A stretch of DNA of 64,000 nucleotides, from positions 310,001 through 374,000 of the forward strand of contig CAWHIK010000002.1 in the NCBI GenBank assembly GCA_963829485.1. Direction: 5' to 3'. The stretch comes from JBGPQJ01 sp963829485. GTDB lineage: Bacteria > Chloroflexota > Anaerolineae > Anaerolineales > Villigracilaceae. Both the position numbers and the translations under genes were made by a program. Below the pieces are notes generated by a model that made no database searches, was not told the origin of the DNA, and worked only from the letters and a program-made list of their open reading frames with translations. Positions 8,859-18,848 of this stretch are shown in pieces (positions within the stretch are counted from its first letter, which is position 1; the number at the start of each line of letters is the position of its first letter).

Positions 8859-9929
8859 TAGTAGTGTACGTTGACCATGGTCCCCACCGTCGAGAAGTTG
8901 TAAATCCATTCCGCGTCGGGGATGCTCAGGTTGACACAACCATAACTCATGGGTGTGCCAAAGTTGTTATGCCAATAGGTGCCATGGATCGCGTACCCTT
9001 TATAGAAATACATGGTGAAGGGCACGTCCGGCAGGTAATAACCGGGACCGGCCATGTCGGTATAGCGCAATTTCATATAAACCTTGTACTGACCGGTCAC
9101 GGTGGGATGCTCCCATGTGCCGGTGGATGTGACAAACGCATTGATCAACTGGCTGCCTTCATAGGCGTAGACCATCTGGTTGGTCAGGTCCACGTCGATC
9201 CAGCGCTCGCCCGTTCCACCGAGGGGCGGGGTATAGACCACCGCGGTCGGCAGAAAAACCGGCTCCGGCGTGAAAGTGGGAGGCGGGATGGGCGTGTTGG
9301 TTGGAACGGGAGTCTCAGTCGGCGTGGGCAGTATGGGTCGGCGTATGGGTGGGCGTGAACGTCGCGGTTGCTGTCGGCGTATTCGTGGGGGTAAATGTAT
9401 AGGTCGGCTTGAGAACTTCCGACTGACCGGCCACCTGCAGGGGAGCCTCTGTCGGGGCAATGCCAAGCGAAGCCAGAGCGGGCGAGACTCCGCCCGACCA
9501 GGCGACGAAAGCCACCAGGACGCACAACATGAAAAATGCGATGAGCGAAACGGGGACGCGCCGGCTGACCACCGCAGCCGGATCGGCGCGCCGGTCGTGG
9601 CGGGGTGAGGGCGTGGTCGGAGAGACGAGCGGACCCGCGAACTGTTCCTGCTTCGGCGGCGGGAGCTGCGTCCGGGTTCGATTGACAGCCCAATGCATGG
9701 CCTCGCGTGCGCGCGTGCTCTGCGGGTTGATCTTGAGCGCCTGCTCGATGTAGGCGATGCTCGCCCTCGGCTCTGCCAGCGCTGCCAGCATGAGCCAGGC
9801 ATCTTCCCACCCGGGGTCAAGGCGTACGGCCTCTTCCGCGAACCGCCGGGCGGCGCGTCTGTCCCCTTTTAATTGGGCTTGTTGGGATTTCTGCAGGGCG
9901 TCAGCTGCAGCGTGCTGGTATGGACTCAT
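8858..9929 (-). pseudogene. Membrane-anchored L,D-transpeptidase with N-terminal TPR-like region, one frameshift
   Basis: Order of parts: a TPR-like helical N-terminus (ALQKSQQAQLKGDRRAARRF, residues about 10-75), a membrane helix (VSLIAFFMLCVLVAFVAW), a Thr/Pro repeat linker, then a YkuD domain with HGTYWHNNFG and SYGCVNLS, including the catalytic Cys. The two frames meet in the linker at about 9328-9334. Removing one base within the ACTGCCCACG context joins them. The start at 9929 overlaps the amidase stop as ATGA. The low-complexity site of the break suits either slippage or sequence error. Confidence 0.85.
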
Positions 9930-10732
9930 GGCGTGGATGGAGTCGGTTGAATGCTCTCGTTATTAATAAAGCAAAGGATGCCATTGACTACCCCCTGGGC
10001 AACAAGGTCGGGCTGCTGTGTAAGGATATCATAATCCTTGTTCAAAAAGCCGGTTTCAATGATGGCTGCCGTGGTATTGGTGCTGATCTCGCCGAAGGCA
10101 TGATAATCGGTCATGTCGAGGGTGATGCTGCCGGGATGGAACGGAAGCCCGGTGGTGCGCCCGTAACGGTCGGTGAGGCAGGCCGTCAGGCGGTTGGCGC
10201 GGTTGATGTCGCGACTGCTCTTGGCTGAGGCCACCTTGAAACCGGTGGCTTCTTCATTTACATAATCGCACGAGTCGTTATGGATCGAGATCAACGTCGC
10301 CGCCTCATACCCCTGCAGGCGCGGGTCGAATTCCTTGAGCAGGTCGGTCTGGACACCCAAGGCGTTGAGTTTCTGCTGGACAAGGGTTGCCAACCGTAAG
10401 TTCACATCCCCTTCGGTCGTTCCGTTCGGGCAGACGGCGCCCGAGTCATTGCCCCAATGGCCAGAGACAATGCCGATCTTCACCTGGGGCTGGGGAGTCT
10501 GACCAGGCAGGGGTATGATCGCCGGTTCCTCGGTCAGCAGGAGCGCCAGACGATCAGACAGGTTACCCGAAAAAAGCCCGGCCGGAGTCCACGCTGTGAA
10601 GAGGGTCGCCAGCAGGATCGCCACAGCGATGGTCGTTGTCAGGGCGCGGGGCGAACTGGGGCGACGCGGGCGGGGCTTGAATTTAGGCGCCGGCGGTGCA
10701 GGTGCGGGAGTAGGTGGAACAGATTCTTGCAT
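9926..10732 (-). CDS. N-acetylmuramoyl-L-alanine amidase (Amidase_3), membrane-anchored
   Basis: Zinc amidase cleaving the bond between MurNAc and the stem peptide. Ligands and catalytic residues are visible: SGHWGND (His), TTEGDVNLRLA (Glu), LISIHNDSC (His) and IIETGFLN (catalytic Glu). A membrane helix (TTIAVAILLATLFTAW) follows a Pro-rich cytoplasmic tail, so the domain faces outward. The frame is open to 10873, but that part lies in AT-rich intergenic sequence, and MQESVPPTPAPAPP at 10732 is the likelier start. It is first in the operon with the two L,D-transpeptidases. Confidence 0.87.
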   Translation of the reverse strand: MQESVPPTPAPAPPAPKFKPRPRRPSSPRALTTTIAVAILLATLFTAWTPAGLFSGNLSDRLALLLTEEPAIIPLPGQTPQPQVKIGIVSGHWGNDSGAVCPNGTTEGDVNLRLATLVQQKLNALGVQTDLLKEFDPRLQGYEAATLISIHNDSCDYVNEEATGFKVASAKSSRDINRANRLTACLTDRYGRTTGLPFHPGSITLDMTDYHAFGEISTNTTAAIIETGFLNKDYDILTQQPDLVAQGVVNGILCFINNESIQPTPSTP

Positions 10733-10901
10733 AATTTCATCTAATAGTACCTTAAATATTATCAATATGACAAGGGAAGGAATTATCCATTTCGTTGCTT
10801 TCAGAACATTCGAGAAGAATTCATAGATCTTCCCATCCCACCAGAAAGGGGATAGGGGTGGGGCTAAAATCAAGTAAAAAAGAAAATTCGAACAAAAATT
10901 C

Positions 10902-10910
10902 TGTTATACT
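10902..10910 (+). promoter_or_regulatory. Extended -10 promoter candidate for radA
   Basis: TGTTATACT gives an extended -10 (TGn plus TATACT) about 45 bases before the radA start. No clear -35 is visible. Confidence 0.45.
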
Positions 10911-10955
10911 TTAATCGATAGTCATTCCGCCATTGCCCGATCAAGGAAGTGAAAC

Positions 10956-12383
10956 ATGCCCAAATCACACAGCCGTTTTGTCTGCCAGGAGTGCGGCCGG
11001 GTGGCCGCCGCCTTCATGGGCCGCTGCCCCCAATGCGGCTCCTTCAACAGCATGGTCGAGGAAGTCGTCCAGGATGAACCGGCTGCCGCCTACCGCGCCT
11101 CGTCCGCCCGCGGGTTGAGCGGCCGCTCGGCACCGCGCTCCATCGGTCAGGTCGGCGGCGATGAAGAAGACAGGATCCCCGTTCCGATCGGGGAGTTCGC
11201 GCGCGTGCTGGGCGGCGGAATCGTGCCCGGTTCGATCGTGCTGGTCGGCGGCGACCCCGGCATCGGCAAGTCCACGCTGATGCTGCAGATGGCCATGGAG
11301 ATGGGCGCAGGGCAGCGCGTACTTTATGTCTCCGGCGAAGAATCGGAGCGGCAGATCAAGATGCGGGCGGTTCGTCTGGTAGGGGCGCGGAATTCCACGC
11401 CCCTACCAGAGAACCTGCTGCTCGTCACGGAGACCAACCTCTCCACCATATTTGAGCACATCCGCGAGGTTAAACCAACCATCGTCGTCATTGACTCCAT
11501 TCAGACCGTTTACCTGCCCGAGCTGGATTCGTCCGCCGGGTCGGTGTCGCAGGTGCGCGAGAGCTCATCGCAGCTGCGGGAGCTGGCCAAGTCATCGGGT
11601 ATCAGCGTCTTCGTGATCGGGCATGTCACCAAGGAAGGCGTGATCGCCGGGCCGCGCGTGCTGGAACATATCGTGGACACCGTGCTGTACCTCGAGGGCG
11701 ACCGCTTCCAGGCCTACCGCCTGCTGCGCTCGGTCAAGAATCGCTTCGGGGCTACCGCCGAGGTGGGTGTTTTCGAGATGCGTGAGAACGGGTTGATCGA
11801 GGTCACCAATCCCTCGGAGGCCTTCCTCGCCGAACGCATGATCAACGCCCCCGGCTCGGCCATCGCCGTCACCATGGAGGGCACACGCCCGCTGCTGGTG
11901 GAACTGCAGGGGTTGACCAGCCCCACGCAGTTCGGTAACGCCCGCCGCACGCCCAACGGCGTGGACTACAACCGGCTGTTGATGATCGCCGCCGTGCTCA
12001 CCCGCCGCGTGGGACTCAAGCTGGCCGAACAGGATATCTTTGTCAACGTGGTGGGCGGGATCAAGATCGACGAGCCCGCCGCCGACCTGGCGATCGCCGC
12101 CGCTGTCACCTCGTCCATGCGCGATTTACCCATCCGCGCAGACGCAGCCCTGATCGGCGAGCTCGGCCTGGCGGGTGAACTGCGCCTGCCCGGGCAGATG
12201 CAGACCCGTCTTCGCGAGGCTGCCAAGCTGGGGTTCAAGGTTGCCATTGTCCCCAAGCGGCTTCGGAAAGCTGAAAAGTGGCCCGATGACATCGAGATCA
12301 TCGAGGTTCGTTCGGTCAACCAGGCTCTGGATGCCGCTTTTTCCACCGGGGATTCATCCGCCAAGCGCAGAAAAACAGCCTGA
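10956..12383 (+). CDS. radA: DNA repair protein RadA (Sms)
   Basis: RecA-like helicase acting on branched recombination intermediates. A zinc finger with C10, C13, C24 and C27 opens the protein. The Walker A is GGDPGIGKST (about residue 98), Walker B lies in TIVVIDSIQTVY, the RadA-specific KNRFG motif is near residue 260, and a Lon-like C-terminal domain closes it. The ribosome site is AAGGAAG. Oddity: a 34-bp imperfect palindrome inside the gene (11376-11409) adds about 8-11 residues (roughly LVGARNSTPLPE) between the MRAVRL and NLLLVTETN blocks without breaking the frame. Confidence 0.95.
   Translation: MPKSHSRFVCQECGRVAAAFMGRCPQCGSFNSMVEEVVQDEPAAAYRASSARGLSGRSAPRSIGQVGGDEEDRIPVPIGEFARVLGGGIVPGSIVLVGGDPGIGKSTLMLQMAMEMGAGQRVLYVSGEESERQIKMRAVRLVGARNSTPLPENLLLVTETNLSTIFEHIREVKPTIVVIDSIQTVYLPELDSSAGSVSQVRESSSQLRELAKSSGISVFVIGHVTKEGVIAGPRVLEHIVDTVLYLEGDRFQAYRLLRSVKNRFGATAEVGVFEMRENGLIEVTNPSEAFLAERMINAPGSAIAVTMEGTRPLLVELQGLTSPTQFGNARRTPNGVDYNRLLMIAAVLTRRVGLKLAEQDIFVNVVGGIKIDEPAADLAIAAAVTSSMRDLPIRADAALIGELGLAGELRLPGQMQTRLREAAKLGFKVAIVPKRLRKAEKWPDDIEIIEVRSVNQALDAAFSTGDSSAKRRKTA
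11376..11409. repeat. 34-bp imperfect palindrome inserted in frame in radA
   Basis: Arms CTGGTAGGGGCG and CGCCCCTACCAG are perfect complements (12 bp). Between them is a C, the palindrome GGAATTCC, and an A. Only one pair in 34 bases mismatches. Its GTAGGGGCG end resembles short mobile palindromic repeats I know from cyanobacterial and Chloroflexota genomes. That link is from memory. Confidence 0.7.
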
Positions 12384-12460
12384 GATCCGCCAGCCTGCAA
12401 CCTTATCCTTCGACACCGCGTATACCTTCTTAGACATTTCCATTTACAGAAGGAGTTACC

Positions 12461-13309
12461 ATGTTCCTACGATTACTTACCATCATTCTCGTCCTTGCCA
12501 TGGCCTCGATGGCCTGCGGCTTACAAATGGACCTGCCCCAGATACCGACCGCCGGACCCGCCGTCACCGAAGAGGTGAATGTACCGGTCCCATCCGGCAG
12601 CGGGACGCCGATCCTCTCTCTCGGGTTTGGCGCAGGCGAACTTTATCTCAACCCTGGCGGTGAGGGGCTGGTCTCCGGTACCGCCACGTACAATGTTGAA
12701 GCGCTCAAACCCAGCGTGAGTGTCAACGGATCGGTAGTTAAAATCACTCAAGGGAATACAGAGGGTTTTAATGCCATCCCGCAGGATTTCAAAAACATCT
12801 GGGATTTCAAGTTAGGCAGCAGCCCGATGGACCTGACGATTGAAGCCGGCGCTTACAAAGCACGCTTCGAGCTGGGCGGGCTGGCGCTGACCAACCTGAC
12901 CGTCAAGGACGGCGCAGCGGATGTGCGTCTCAGTTTCTCCGAGCCGAACACGGCTGAAATGGGCCTCCTGCGCTATGAGACCGGCGCCTCGAATGTCATC
13001 GTGGAAGGGATCGGTAACGCCAGTCCCGCCAGCCTGATCTTCAAGTGCGGGGCAGGGAACTACACCCTCGACTTTTCCGGCCAGCTGCAGCGCAATCTCA
13101 CCGGGCATGTCGAAGCCGGTCTGGGCAACGTGACGCTGGCAATCCCCGAAGGCATCCCCGCGCAAGTGACGGTGGAGAGCGGCTTGTCGAACATCAGCGC
13201 GGGAAGCGGGTGGCAGGTGAGCGGGGATACATACATCCAGGCTGGCACTGGCCCCGCCATCAACATCATCGTGGACATCGGCGCGGGAAACCTGACGCTC
13301 GGTCAATAG
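12461..13309 (+). CDS. Lipoprotein with toast-rack/DUF2154-like repeated beta domain
   Basis: Lipoprotein signal with lipobox SMAC (residues about 17-20). The mature part holds Gly-rich beta repeats of the type LGFGAGELYLNPGGEGL and VDIGAGNLTLGQ, with VEAGLGNVTLAIPEG between them. This is the pattern of the toast-rack and LiaF-type adhesin-like domains. A good AAGGAG ribosome site precedes ATG 12461, and a perfect hairpin follows the stop, so the gene is probably monocistronic. Role is unknown. In LiaF-type proteins the fold is linked to envelope-stress sensing, but there is no kinase partner here. Confidence 0.75.
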   Translation: MFLRLLTIILVLAMASMACGLQMDLPQIPTAGPAVTEEVNVPVPSGSGTPILSLGFGAGELYLNPGGEGLVSGTATYNVEALKPSVSVNGSVVKITQGNTEGFNAIPQDFKNIWDFKLGSSPMDLTIEAGAYKARFELGGLALTNLTVKDGAADVRLSFSEPNTAEMGLLRYETGASNVIVEGIGNASPASLIFKCGAGNYTLDFSGQLQRNLTGHVEAGLGNVTLAIPEGIPAQVTVESGLSNISAGSGWQVSGDTYIQAGTGPAINIIVDIGAGNLTLGQ

Positions 13310-13333
13310 ACCCTCTCCTTTTACGGTTACATC

Positions 13334-13369
13334 ATGATCAGGCGTGGATTCGAATCCACGCCTGATCAT
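13334..13369 (+). terminator. Perfect palindromic terminator hairpin
   Basis: A 36-base perfect palindrome centred on TTCGAA with no unpaired loop, followed by TTATAT. It ends the lipoprotein gene. Confidence 0.7.
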
Positions 13370-13485
13370 TTATATCGGAGTAAAAGGTCATATTTTATCC
13401 ATGATGTCTATCACTTGTGCCATGCAGAATAGCACAATAAAATCACATAAACGGATAAAAATAGTTAATATTCAACGAGGAAACT

Positions 13486-13890
13486 ATGCAGATAACACGT
13501 CAGGCCGATTATGCCATTCGCGCAGTAATGTACCTCTCCAAGCTGGGAGACAACCAGCGTGCAGCGACCAGCCAGGTGGCGAAGGAACAGAGCATCCCGC
13601 CGTCGTTCCTTGCCAAGATCATCTCGCAGCTTTCCATTGCCGGGCTGCTGCACACGTCACGCGGTGCGCGCGGAGGTGTGATGCTGGCCAAGTCTGCCAA
13701 GGACATCAGCCTGCTGGACGTGGTCGAGGCCATCGACGGCCCGATCAGCCTGAACGAATGCTCCAACCCCGACGGCAACTGCAGCTTCGGCGACGACTGC
13801 CAGCTCAAGGAAGTTTGGTGCGATGCCCAGGATGACCTGGTCAACCGGTTGAAGTCCACCAATTTCGCCCAATTCGCCAGCGCCAACTAA
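13486..13890 (+). CDS. Rrf2 family transcriptional regulator, probable Fe-S sensor
   Basis: Winged-helix regulator of about 134 residues. The N-terminus MQITRQADYAIRAVMYL is the classic Rrf2 start, with the recognition wing at TSRGARGGVMLAK. Three cysteines spaced C-X6-C-X5-C (ECSNPDGNCSFGDDC) match the cluster-binding loop of IscR, NsrR or RsrR. A further Cys follows in VWCDAQ. It is therefore probably a redox, NO or iron-sulfur sensor. No isc or suf genes are adjacent, so the regulon is unknown. It has its own ribosome site (GAGGAAAC) and terminator. Confidence 0.9.
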   Translation: MQITRQADYAIRAVMYLSKLGDNQRAATSQVAKEQSIPPSFLAKIISQLSIAGLLHTSRGARGGVMLAKSAKDISLLDVVEAIDGPISLNECSNPDGNCSFGDDCQLKEVWCDAQDDLVNRLKSTNFAQFASAN

Positions 13891-13910
13891 TTCCACGGAC
13901 AAGAATCCGC

Positions 13911-13940
13911 ATCCCGGTTTGCGTAACTGCAAGCCGGGAT
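13911..13940 (+). terminator. Rho-independent terminator after the Rrf2 gene
   Basis: A 12-bp stem (ATCCCGGTTTGC with one G-U pair), 6-nt loop and a TTTTT tract. Confidence 0.85.
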
Positions 13941-14010
13941 TTTTCATTCATTGACCGGCTGCATGGATTTCATAGTTATAATTGAAACAAGCAATTAATA
14001 TGGAGGCACT

Positions 14011-14832
14011 ATGAACAAGAGAATTCTTACCGTGGCAGCTGTTGGATGCCTGGCCATCGTGATGGCAGCCTGTGCACCGGGCAGTTCCGACCCCGCCGCG
14101 CCGTACTACCCCACCTACACCGCCATCGCGCAGGGATTGATCGACCTGGCCAACACGGCAACTGCCCAGTCCGCCCAATCCGTTTTACCGGCCGAAGCCC
14201 CGACCCCTCCCCCACCCGTCGGCGGGACGGAAAACGTCCAGCAGCCCGATGGCACGACCAAGTATTCCGATTACGATGCCAGCTTCGAAATGGTTCTGCC
14301 CGCAGGCTGGATCGGCGTGCGCCCCGGAGCCCAGGAATTTAACGATGCGCTGGAGAGTGAAGGGGCGGCGAATCAGATGCTCCAGGAACAGATGACAGCC
14401 GACCAACAGGGATACGAACCGGTCAAGGACCGCTATTATGTTTACGCGACCAAACCGGATGAATTCGAGAATACACTGCTGTCGCATGGCAAAGTCGCAT
14501 GGAATGCGGCTGATGCCATGATAATCGACCAATCCAAACTTGGTGAAATGGTTCAGGATTTGGAAATGGGGCAGGATTTACCGGGTGTCCGCGTGGTGTC
14601 TTCCAACATTGTCATGAATGAGAATGACGTGCCGGTCATGGTCATCGGCGCTAACTGGACCTATGAAGCTTCCGATGGAACGATGATCCCGTTCTACCTC
14701 AATTTCATTTTCTTCAAACCGACGGACAACAGCACCGTCCGTATCGTTATGAGTTCATTGAAGGATTATCGAGACTCAACCAGCGCCGACGTGGACGCGA
14801 TCGTCCAGTCCATCAAACGGGTGGGACAGTAA
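14011..14832 (+). CDS. Lipoprotein of unknown function
   Basis: Signal peptide with lipobox MAAC (mature from Cys21). A Thr/Ala-rich spacer and a short Pro run (PTPPPPVGG) lead to an alpha/beta domain (YDASFEMVLPAGWIGVRP, then VMVIGANWTYE and NSTVRIVMSSLKDYRD). It resembles the small PsbP/DUF1795-like lipoproteins that carry a single exported alpha/beta domain, but I cannot place it firmly. GGAGG is 7 nt before the ATG. A strong terminator follows. Confidence 0.7.
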   Translation: MNKRILTVAAVGCLAIVMAACAPGSSDPAAPYYPTYTAIAQGLIDLANTATAQSAQSVLPAEAPTPPPPVGGTENVQQPDGTTKYSDYDASFEMVLPAGWIGVRPGAQEFNDALESEGAANQMLQEQMTADQQGYEPVKDRYYVYATKPDEFENTLLSHGKVAWNAADAMIIDQSKLGEMVQDLEMGQDLPGVRVVSSNIVMNENDVPVMVIGANWTYEASDGTMIPFYLNFIFFKPTDNSTVRIVMSSLKDYRDSTSADVDAIVQSIKRVGQ

Positions 14833-14850
14833 ATCAAGAAGCAACCATCC

Positions 14851-14886
14851 AAATCCCTCACAGCGTATAATTGCTGTGAGGGATTT
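14851..14886 (+). terminator. Rho-independent terminator with TATAAT in the loop
   Basis: A 14-bp perfect stem (AAATCCCTCACAGC) with an 8-nt loop and seven T residues. The loop contains TATAAT, which might also act as a -10 for hutU about 35 bases downstream. Confidence 0.88.
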
Positions 14887-14906
14887 TTTTATCCAAGGAG
14901 ACTGCC

Positions 14907-16559
<1,653 letters not shown>

Positions 16560-16568
16560 CCACTCCAC

Positions 16569-16598
16569 AGCCCTCCCCAAAATACGATGGGGAGGGCT
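16569..16598 (+). terminator. Rho-independent terminator after hutU
   Basis: Stem AGCCCTCCCC with its complement and a 10-nt loop. The same stem occurs at 20599-20628. Confidence 0.8.
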
Positions 16599-16679
16599 TT
16601 CAATAATTTTCAAATAAACTTTACTTATCTGGGGCACCTGAAGGTGTGCTACGCTAAGAGTGCCTGGCAGCGGGTGGGG

Positions 16680-17847
16680 CTATTGGTCAGCCAATGCGTA
16701 GAAGCTGCCTTCTTCCGTGGTGACATAGATCCTTCCAGGCACCAGCGCGCCGCCTGAAACGGTATTTCCATTCGGAAGGGAGAGAGTCCAATCGGGTTTG
16801 GATGAGCCTTTACGAACCGCCGCGCATTCGGGCTGGTTGAACGTCGAACCGCAAATGTAAAAGACGTCGCTGCGGTCCATCCCAAGGAAGGAGCTCGGGC
16901 GATAAGGAAACCGGGCGGCGTTGATCAATTCTCCCTGAGGGTCAAGCCAGACGATGGAGGAATCTTCATAATCGCCTTCATAGTGCAGCCACATGGACCC
17001 GTCCGGCAGCACGCCGGCAAGACCCGGAAAACCAAAGAAGGCGGTTCGCGACCACTGCATTTTATTCCGGACCTCCGCCTTCCCGTCCAGATATTCGAAA
17101 GCGGTCATTTTGTTTTCGAAGCGGGAATACAGCAGCCCGTTCTGCCCAACCATGTATTGTTCAGCCGTCGGCAGGTTGTCAAAGCGGACGACGTCCCCGC
17201 TCTGTGCGTCCACGATGGTGTTTCGCAGGAAGACAAACTCCCCATCCGGGCTGAGGACCGGCGTGAACGTGACGCGCCTGCCGAAAGCGGTCGTGTCCCA
17301 AAGCGGATCGCCCTCGGAGGATACCGCGCGCACATTGCCGATCACAACATAATAGACCACGCCGTTCATCCCCACTACCGGACCGGACGTGGCTTCAAAG
17401 CTGTCCGGCGGCTGGTAGTTCCAGCGCAGTGTGTCCGGCGGGAGTGAAGGAGGACAGGCCTCCCAGCATATCGGTGACGTAAATATTGCCGTCCGCGTCG
17501 AGGGCAGGCGAGCCGACGCCCTCGGCAGGCAGGTCCGCCGTCCAATTGACCGCGCCGTCCGGGGTCAGCGAATGCAGCTGCCCGCTGCCAGACAATAGAT
17601 AGATCGTCCCATCCTCCGCGACAGCCGGGCTGCCGGAAAAACCGTTCGGGTCATCGAACTCCCAGAGGATGGACGGAGATTCGATGCTCTCCGTATCGAT
17701 CCGCATCGCGGCATAGGGATCATGCCACTGACTCGCCCACAAATGTCCGCCCGGCATGGGAAAGGTGACGGGCTTTGGCTGAAGCGACAGCGCAACCTGC
17801 CTGAATGAGAAGAACAGACTGATGGCGATCACGCCGGCTGCCAGCAC
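16680..17847 (-). pseudogene. Membrane-anchored PQQ-like beta-propeller protein, frameshifted
   Basis: A membrane helix (VLAAGVIAISLFFSF) is followed by repeated beta-propeller blades. Blade motifs include GSPAVAEDGTIYLLSGSGQL, SPALDADGNIYVTDMLG, and MNGVVYYVVIGNVRAVSSEG, with a final ALVPGRIYVTTEEGSFYAL. The frame breaks at about 17427-17435; removing one base (CACACTG) joins FTPAGH to LRWNYQPPDSFEATSG. At the 5' end the helix continues upstream as GHGKSIGT in a frame overlapping the permease gene. One more shift there (about 17875-17890) would fuse permease and propeller into one protein. No catalytic residues can be inferred. Confidence 0.7.
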
Positions 17848-18848
17848 CGTGCCAATGGATTTGCCATGACCAGCCGCCGGATGGGCGGTAGCACGTCATC
17901 GTCAAACCGCCAGCGCCAGCGGGTTAGGAAATCCTGGAAGCGCGAAGGACGAGTCCCGGCGCTGGCGACGCGCCTCATGCCCTCGCCTAATAAATTGAAT
18001 CCGAGAACGGTGATGAGCACCAGCGTGCCGGTGGCGAACATCTTCCACGGACCGGTGTAGATATCCTCGCTCACGCTGGAGAGCATCTGGCCCAGTTCGG
18101 GCATGCCGCTCAACCGTGTTGCAGCGACGTCGCTGATCCAGATCCACACTTCGCCGCCCACGTAGTAACCGAGAAAACCCAGGCCGGCGATCACCAGCAG
18201 GGTGGAACTGATCTCGAACGTGAGCAGCATCCAGATATACGGCAGCACCTGTCGCAGGACGTGAGTGGTAACGTTCTGGAAGCTCGTCTGCCCCAGCGCC
18301 CGGCCTGCCTCCACAAAAGCCTGGCTGCGGGCGATGCGCGTCTGGTCGCGGACGATGCGCGCCGTGTCGCCCCACCCCGTCAGGGTGAGGCCCAGCACGA
18401 AGCCCCAGGGTCCCCAGGCGGTGCCGGCGATCGAGACCACGGCGAGGGTGACGATCAAGGTGGGAATGGCAACCGCTGCGCCGATCATCGTATTTAATAT
18501 CGAGCCGACAAATCCGCTGTCCCACCCAGCCATGAGCCCGATCCCGGTCCCAAGGGTTAGCCGAATCAGCGCCACGTATCCCACGAGCAGCAGTGTCGGG
18601 CGCAATGCCCACAGCATCTGGCTCAATACATCGCGTCCCCAGATATCGGAGCCCAGCGGAAAACCGGGCACTGTAAACGGCGGGTACGGAGCATTCAGCC
18701 ATTTATCGCCGACCTGTATGACGAGCACCTCCTCGAGCGGATTGCGCGGCGCATAGTAAGGTCCCATGATGGCGATGAACAACACAAAACAGACGATCAT
18801 CGCACCCGTGACAAGCGGGTAATTCATCGTCCGCAGCGACCTAAACAT
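17829..18848 (-). CDS. ABC transporter permease, DppC/OppC type
   Basis: Membrane permease of the oligopeptide/nickel class with about six helices. The N-terminal GPYYAPRNPLEEVLV and PLGSDIWGRDVLSQMLW blocks are the DppC signature, and the EAA-loop region reads AFVEAGRALGQTSFQNVTTHVL. ATG 18848 overlaps the end of the upstream DppB-like gene. The C-terminus (DDDVLPPIRRLVMANPLAR) looks unnatural and may be a frame-shifted junction with the propeller gene. No ATP-binding or substrate-binding gene is adjacent, so the working transporter is incomplete here. Confidence 0.87.
   Translation of the reverse strand: MFRSLRTMNYPLVTGAMIVCFVLFIAIMGPYYAPRNPLEEVLVIQVGDKWLNAPYPPFTVPGFPLGSDIWGRDVLSQMLWALRPTLLLVGYVALIRLTLGTGIGLMAGWDSGFVGSILNTMIGAAVAIPTLIVTLAVVSIAGTAWGPWGFVLGLTLTGWGDTARIVRDQTRIARSQAFVEAGRALGQTSFQNVTTHVLRQVLPYIWMLLTFEISSTLLVIAGLGFLGYYVGGEVWIWISDVAATRLSGMPELGQMLSSVSEDIYTGPWKMFATGTLVLITVLGFNLLGEGMRRVASAGTRPSRFQDFLTRWRWRFDDDVLPPIRRLVMANPLARCWQPA

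Noticed and set aside
13341..13362. T-arm-like sequence (stem GTGGA, loop TTCGAAT) suggesting a tRNA
   Set aside because: The complementarity continues outward for 36 bases as one hairpin, and there is no acceptor stem, anticodon arm or CCA context. It is a terminator.
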